16,621 nt of DNA, from contig CAMLSI010000046.1 in the NCBI GenBank assembly GCA_946482585.1, positions 1 through 16,621 of the forward strand. Reading direction: 5' to 3'. Made by a program: the position numbers and the translations under genes. The DNA comes from an uncultured Lysobacteraceae bacterium. GTDB lineage: Bacteria; Pseudomonadota; Gammaproteobacteria; Xanthomonadales; Rhodanobacteraceae. Position 1 is the first letter of the stretch, and the number at the start of each line of letters is the position of its first letter. A model generated the notes under the pieces. The model was not told the origin of the DNA. It made no database searches and was given only the letters and a program-made list of their open reading frames with translations. Positions 13,668 to 16,621 of the stretch are shown here, piece by piece.

Positions 13668-14048
13668 CTAGCGCTTTTGGCGAGACGCCGCCCATGCGAG
13701 GGTGAACCATCCGGCCATCAGTGCGGCTCCGCCGAGCGGCGTGACGGCGCCGAGCACGCGCGGCGCGCCGAGCGCGAGCGCGAACAGGGTCGATGCGAAG
13801 ACGAAGGCGCCGGCGAGGAACAGCATCGCGGCGACGGCGGCGCCGCGCGCGCCGGCCGATTCCGCGTAGCGTGCCGCGAACAGCGCGGCGAGCACGTGCC
13901 AGAACAGATAGTCGACCGCGGTGCGCCAGAGCGCGAGCGCGGAGGCGTCGAGCGTGTCGCGCAGCGCATGCGCGCCGAACGCGCCGGATCCGACCGCGAA
14001 TGCGCCGAGTACGGCGGTGATGATCAGGAGCGAACGCGTCGACGGCAT
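13668..14048 (-). CDS. DUF423 family small membrane protein (YgdD-like)
   Basis: 126 residues, the usual length for DUF423. Four hydrophobic helices span nearly the whole protein, so it is an inner-membrane protein. The N-terminal GAFAVGSGAFGAHALRDTLD (residues 15-34) is the family signature, followed by a membrane segment with YLFWHVLAALFAARY and a C-terminal PLGGAALMAGWFTLAWA. The function of DUF423 is not established. ATG at 14048 lies 9 nt after the stop of the acetyltransferase gene on the same strand, so it is the last gene of a short operon. Its ribosome binding site is weak, which suggests coupled translation. Confidence 0.92.
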   Translation of the reverse strand: MPSTRSLLIITAVLGAFAVGSGAFGAHALRDTLDASALALWRTAVDYLFWHVLAALFAARYAESAGARGAAVAAMLFLAGAFVFASTLFALALGAPRVLGAVTPLGGAALMAGWFTLAWAASRQKR

Positions 14049-14057
14049 CGTCGTCGC

Positions 14058-14567
14058 TCAGAAGTCGGTTGCGAAGAGCGCGGCGACGGAGCCCGGCGCA
14101 GTCTCGATATCGCGCTCGTGACGCAGGCCGAGTTTGCCGAGCAGACGGATGGAGCGCTCGTTGCCGGGCGTGACGATCGCGAGGATGCGGCGCAGGCCGA
14201 GTTCCTGCGCATGCGCGAGCGTCGCGCGCGTGGCTTCCTCGGCATAGCCGCGGCCCCAGTGCGCCGGAAGGAACGCGTATCCGACGTCGACGTCGGGCAG
14301 CGTGTCGCGCTTGATGAGGCCGCACATGCCGACGGCTTCGCCGGTGCTCTTGAGGTCGACGCGATAGAGGCCGTGTCCGCACCGTTCGTACATGGCGAGC
14401 GGACCGTTGACGAGATAGGCGCGCGCGTCGTCGAGCGAGCGCACGCCCTTGTCGCCGATGAACTGCAGCCACGCCGGTTCGTTGACGAGCTGCAGCACGA
14501 AGGCGGCGTCGCCTTCCGGATCGAAGCGGTGCAGGGCCAGGCGTTTGGTGGCGATGACGAGGCTCAT
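14058..14567 (-). CDS. GNAT-family N-acetyltransferase, RimJ/RimL type
   Basis: 169 residues. The N-terminal TKRLALHRFDPEGDAAFVLQLVNEPAW is the typical start of the RimJ/RimL-type (Acetyltransf_3) group, and VGYAFLPAHWGRGYAEEATRATLAHA (seen in pieces) is motif A with the acetyl-CoA loop HWGRGYA. The later IVTPGNERSIRLLGKLGLRHE is the usual motif B region with the conserved N-x-x-S. These enzymes acetylate amino groups of proteins or small molecules such as antibiotics and spermidine; nothing here fixes the substrate. It lies 10 nt after the DDAH stop and 9 nt before DUF423, and no good ribosome binding site is visible, so it is probably coupled to the upstream gene. Confidence 0.92.
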   Translation of the reverse strand: MSLVIATKRLALHRFDPEGDAAFVLQLVNEPAWLQFIGDKGVRSLDDARAYLVNGPLAMYERCGHGLYRVDLKSTGEAVGMCGLIKRDTLPDVDVGYAFLPAHWGRGYAEEATRATLAHAQELGLRRILAIVTPGNERSIRLLGKLGLRHERDIETAPGSVAALFATDF

Positions 14568-14577
14568 GCGATGTCGT

Positions 14578-15348
14578 TCAGTAGCGCAGCGAGAGGCAGC
14601 TCAGGCCGCCGTCCATCTTGCGGAGTTCGCTCATGTCGAGTTCGATCAGCGCGTAGCCGAGTTCGCGCAGTCGCGCCGCCGTGCGGCGATAGCCCGCCGC
14701 CAGGAGCACGTAGTCGTTCACGCGCACCGCGTTCGCCGCATAGGCTTCGTCGGATTCCACGCGGATTCGCTCGTAGCGCGCGAACGCCGGATCGTGGATC
14801 AGCGCGTCGATGAGCAGCAGGCGTCCGTCGCCGAGCCAGCTCATGCCGCTCTTCAGGTGCAGGATGCCGTCGACGCCGCGAATGTCGACGAGGCTCGTGC
14901 CGTAGCCGGCCGCCTCGAGCAACGCGGCGAGTTGCGCGGCGCCTTCCGCGTTCGTGCGCGCCGACACGCCGATGAACACGTGCTCGCCGGCTTCGCAGAT
15001 GTCGCCGCCGTCGACCGTGCCGGGCGCGCCGATCGCATCGAATGCGATTCCTTGTTGCGCAAGGCTCACGCGGATCGCGTCGATCTCGCCGCTGCGACTT
15101 TCCGCGCCGGGGCGCGTGATGACGTTGCAGCGCGGCAACAGCACGGCCGTGTCTTCGACGAAGGTCGCATCGGGATGGCGCGCATCGGCGTCGAGCCGGA
15201 TCAGGGCGAGGCCGCAGCGTTCGAGCGCCGCGCAGTAGTGCGCATGCTGCGCCAGCGCAGTGGCGTAATCGGGCGGGCCGAGATTTTCGCGCGTGAGGCC
15301 ATCGGCGAAGTTCGGGCTCGGCGGTCGGACGATGGCGGTTCGGAACAC
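14578..15348 (-). CDS. Dimethylarginine dimethylaminohydrolase (DDAH)-type enzyme
   Basis: 256 residues from GTG at 15348. DDAH and relatives of the guanidine-modifying family hydrolyse N-omega-methylated arginines to citrulline and methylamines. The catalytic features are present: ATFVEDTAVLL near residues 60-70, VDGGDICEAGEHVFIG (loop before the active site), the general-base histidine H164 in ILHLKSGMSWLG, and the nucleophile C251 in the C-terminal MDGGLSCLSLRY. The length is as in other DDAHs, which usually begin FRTAIVRPPSPNF. Start choice: GTG at 15348 gives this N-terminus, whereas TTG at 15399 adds 17 odd residues and falls in a hairpin. It heads a three-gene run with the GNAT and DUF423 genes. 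The substrate could also be a related guanidino compound. Confidence 0.9.
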   Translation of the reverse strand: MFRTAIVRPPSPNFADGLTRENLGPPDYATALAQHAHYCAALERCGLALIRLDADARHPDATFVEDTAVLLPRCNVITRPGAESRSGEIDAIRVSLAQQGIAFDAIGAPGTVDGGDICEAGEHVFIGVSARTNAEGAAQLAALLEAAGYGTSLVDIRGVDGILHLKSGMSWLGDGRLLLIDALIHDPAFARYERIRVESDEAYAANAVRVNDYVLLAAGYRRTAARLRELGYALIELDMSELRKMDGGLSCLSLRY

Positions 15349-15389
15349 GGCAGCGCTCGCACGGGCGGGCTCTGCAAGGTAGCGGCTTC

Positions 15390-15422
15390 GCGCCGGCAAG
15401 TGAAGTCCGTGCCGGCGCTTTT
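15390..15422 (+). terminator. Terminator-like hairpin oriented to the plus strand between VOC and DDAH genes
   Basis: GCGCCGGC (15390-15397) and GCCGGCGC (15411-15418) form an 8-bp stem with a 13-nt loop, followed by TTTT on the plus strand. Both neighbouring genes are on the minus strand, where the stem is not followed by T's. So it cannot end the VOC transcript by itself, and it may block antisense transcription or be part of the DDAH leader. Confidence is low because of the long loop and short T-run. Confidence 0.35.
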
Positions 15423-15475
15423 CCCAGAGCGAGGAGCGACCCGCTCGCCGGCGCGGCCGCGGCCGCGTCGTGCGG

Positions 15476-15901
15476 TCAGCGCGGCAGCGCCGATTCCACG
15501 TACTGCGCGGCGAATTCCGCGCTCGGCGGAATCGGCGTGATCACGTCGATGAGCACGCCGTTCGGATCGGCCGTGATGAAGTGACGCTGGCCGAAGGCCT
15601 CGTCGCGCAGCGACCGCAGTATCGGCAGTCCGGCGTCCCGCAGGCGCGCATGCACGGCGTCGACGTCGTCCACCTCGAAGTTCAGCAGCATTCCCGCGGC
15701 GAGGCCGCGGCCCTGCGCGGGAATGGTTTCGTGGGTGCCGTCGAGTATCGCGAGATTGATGCGCGCGTCCTGCGCATGCTGCAGGTGCACGTACCAGTCG
15801 CTTTCGAACAGTGCCGCGAAGTCGAAGTGCTCGCGATAGAACTGCGCGGTGGCGGCGACATCGCCGGTCATGAGGACGGGGTAGTAGCTCGTGATTTTCA
15901 T
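15476..15901 (-). CDS. VOC-family protein (glyoxalase/bleomycin-resistance fold)
   Basis: 141 residues from ATG at 15901, preceded by GGAG 7 nt upstream. Longer in-frame starts run into the operator region and were rejected. The vicinal oxygen chelate fold is shown by two beta-alpha-beta-beta-beta halves: [22 protein letters not shown] at the N-terminus (seen in pieces), then [19 protein letters not shown] and the C-terminal [17 protein letters not shown]. The metal-binding histidine and glutamate set of glyoxalase I is not clearly conserved, so it may be a non-enzymatic binding or resistance protein rather than a glyoxalase. It is divergent from the TetR gene across two operator-like palindromes, so it is probably the regulator's main target. 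The DDAH gene lies 127 nt downstream on the same strand. The fold is confident; function is unknown. Confidence 0.92.
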   Translation of the reverse strand: MKITSYYPVLMTGDVAATAQFYREHFDFAALFESDWYVHLQHAQDARINLAILDGTHETIPAQGRGLAAGMLLNFEVDDVDAVHARLRDAGLPILRSLRDEAFGQRHFITADPNGVLIDVITPIPPSAEFAAQYVESALPR

Positions 15902-15936
15902 GGGGAGGCTCCGGCGGCTTGCGGTTCGGCTTGTTT

Positions 15937-15953
15937 GCATACATTCTGTATGT
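15937..15953. promoter_or_regulatory. Operator-like palindrome 1 of the TetR/VOC divergent promoter
   Basis: CATACA-TTC-TGTATG (15938-15952) is a perfect 6-3-6 inverted repeat and forms the core of a 17-mer (15937-15953). The second site (15967-15983) matches it at 13 of 17 positions, with centres 30 bp apart, close to three helical turns. It lies between the VOC and TetR starts and is the likely TetR binding site. Confidence 0.65.
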
Positions 15954-15960
15954 GAATTGC

Positions 15961-15989
15961 AAAATAACATGCAGGCTGTATGTATGCAA
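15961..15989 (-). promoter_or_regulatory. Candidate promoter of the VOC gene
   Basis: On the minus strand, TTGCAT (15989-15984) and TATTTT (15966-15961) are separated by 17 nt. The -10 box has four of six matches to TATAAT; the -35 box only three of six. It lies about 60 nt upstream of ATG 15901. A plus-strand counterpart, TTGCAT at 15935-15940 with CAAAAT at 15960-15965 (19-nt spacer), could serve the TetR gene. Confidence 0.4.
15967..15983. promoter_or_regulatory. Operator-like palindrome 2 of the TetR/VOC divergent promoter
   Basis: ACATGCA-GGC-TGTATGT is palindromic with one mismatch and shares TGTATGT and other bases with site 1. On the minus strand it exactly fills the 17-nt spacer between TTGCAT (15989-15984) and TATTTT (15966-15961), so a repressor here would block the VOC promoter. 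It also touches the possible TetR start region, fitting autoregulation. The -35 match is weak (three of six). Confidence 0.6.
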
Positions 15990-16601
15990 CGACGATCGAA
16001 CCGCGAGCGCACCGATGCGACACGCGCCGCACTGCTGCAGGCCGCCCGCGAACTGTTCGTGCAGCGCGGCTACGCCGAAACCTCGACGCCGGAACTCTGT
16101 GCCGCCGCCGGCATCACGCGCGGAGCGCTCTATCATCACTTCATCGACAAGCGTGACCTGTTCCGCGCCGTGGTCGCGCAGGAGGCTCAGGCCGTGCGCG
16201 AGCGGATCGAAGCCGCTGCGGCGCAGGATCTCGCACCGCGGCAGGCGCTGCTCGCCGGCAGCGAGGCCTATCTCGATGCGATGAGCGAGAGCGGCCGCAC
16301 GCGGCTGCTGCTGGTCGACGGACCGGCCGTGCTCGGCCCGGCCGGCGCGCGAGACATCGACGACGCGAACGCGGCCGAGTCGCTGGCCGAAGGACTTGCC
16401 GCTGCAGGGCTTGCGCGCAACGTTCCGGTCGCGGTGCTCGCGTCATTGCTCTCCGCGGCGTTCGATCGTGCGGCGCTCGACGTGGCCGAGGGCCGCGACG
16501 TCAAGGCCGTTCGCAAGACGATGCGCTGGCTGCTGCAGCGCGTGCTCGGAGAGCGCGACGACGCGACTGTCGGCGCATCGGGCAAGCGGCCGCGCCGCTA
16601 G
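15984..16601 (+). CDS. TetR/AcrR-family transcriptional regulator
   Basis: 205 residues. The N-terminal DNA-binding domain is standard: [23 protein letters not shown] (residues 8-30, seen in pieces), then the helix-turn-helix [20 protein letters not shown] and [10 protein letters not shown]. The remaining three quarters is an all-helical ligand-binding and dimerisation domain, about 60-190, with no family-specific signature I can name. Starts: ATG at 15984 with GCAGG at 15971-15975, or ATG at 15969 without a good binding site; I chose 15984. It is divergent from the VOC gene across two matching palindromes, so it probably represses both itself and the VOC gene until a ligand binds. The C-terminal tail is basic (KRPRR). 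The last 20 bases of the window hold no further gene. Confidence 0.93.
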   Translation: MQRRSNRERTDATRAALLQAARELFVQRGYAETSTPELCAAAGITRGALYHHFIDKRDLFRAVVAQEAQAVRERIEAAAAQDLAPRQALLAGSEAYLDAMSESGRTRLLLVDGPAVLGPAGARDIDDANAAESLAEGLAAAGLARNVPVAVLASLLSAAFDRAALDVAEGRDVKAVRKTMRWLLQRVLGERDDATVGASGKRPRR

Positions 16602-16621
16602 CGTGCCGCACGTGTCGTCGC

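Noticed and set aside
12318..14813. Plus-strand frame of about 830 codons across the BsuPI-like, DUF423 and GNAT genes
   Set aside because: It crosses a strong terminator and three real genes, and its translation is arginine-rich without domains.
15349..15399. TTG start for the DDAH-type enzyme
   Set aside because: It adds 17 residues unlike the family and lies in a hairpin; GTG at 15348 gives the usual N-terminus. I cannot exclude it fully.

Overview
This window is ordinary, dense, GC-rich chromosomal DNA from a Gram-negative bacterium. The strong G/C bias at third codon positions leaves long open frames opposite most real genes. A complete minC-minD-minE set, a MinD with the typical gammaproteobacterial sequence, and the neighbouring families suggest a gammaproteobacterium of the Xanthomonadales/Rhodanobacteraceae type. 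That placement is my inference from protein style and was not tested by a search. I see no rRNA, tRNA, CRISPR array, insertion sequence or phage gene.

Layout. (1) 1-267, plus strand: the C-terminal end of a DUF4399 protein. (2) 354-3462, minus strand: a compact operon, read right to left, of a GNAT acetyltransferase, minC, minD (TTG start), minE, and a small protein with an HEACH zinc-peptidase-like motif. This operon places the division septum. (3) 3676-5489, plus: a DesK-type membrane histidine kinase overlapping a NarL/LuxR-type response regulator by ATGA. (4) 5820-7046, plus: a membrane-anchored protein with an SRPBCC domain and a GyrI-like domain, preceded by a possible 23-codon leader ORF and a hairpin, and closed by a strong terminator at 7069-7100. 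(5) 7386-12148, plus: a four-gene Gld-type ABC transporter operon (ATPase, permease, GldG-like auxiliary protein, DUF4340 protein), closed by a strong terminator at 12219-12250. (6) 12520-13506, plus: an exported protein with a BsuPI-like C-terminal domain, behind a candidate promoter and a perfect 14-bp palindrome, followed by a strong terminator at 13612-13648. (7) 13668-15348, minus: a three-gene run of a DDAH-type dimethylargininase, a RimJ/RimL-type GNAT acetyltransferase and a DUF423 membrane protein. (8) 15476-16601: a VOC-family protein (minus) and a TetR regulator (plus), divergent around two matching operator-like palindromes.

How the parts work together. MinC inhibits FtsZ, MinD recruits it to the membrane, and MinE drives the oscillation. 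The kinase and regulator form a self-contained signalling pair whose targets are not evident. The ABC operon encodes a transporter with two large membrane-anchored partners; the class is widespread, but its substrate outside gliding bacteria is not known to me. The TetR regulator probably represses itself and the VOC gene. The least understood parts are the ABC/GldG/DUF4340 operon, the HEACH protein in the min operon, the SRPBCC-GyrI fusion with its leader, and the BsuPI-like exported protein.
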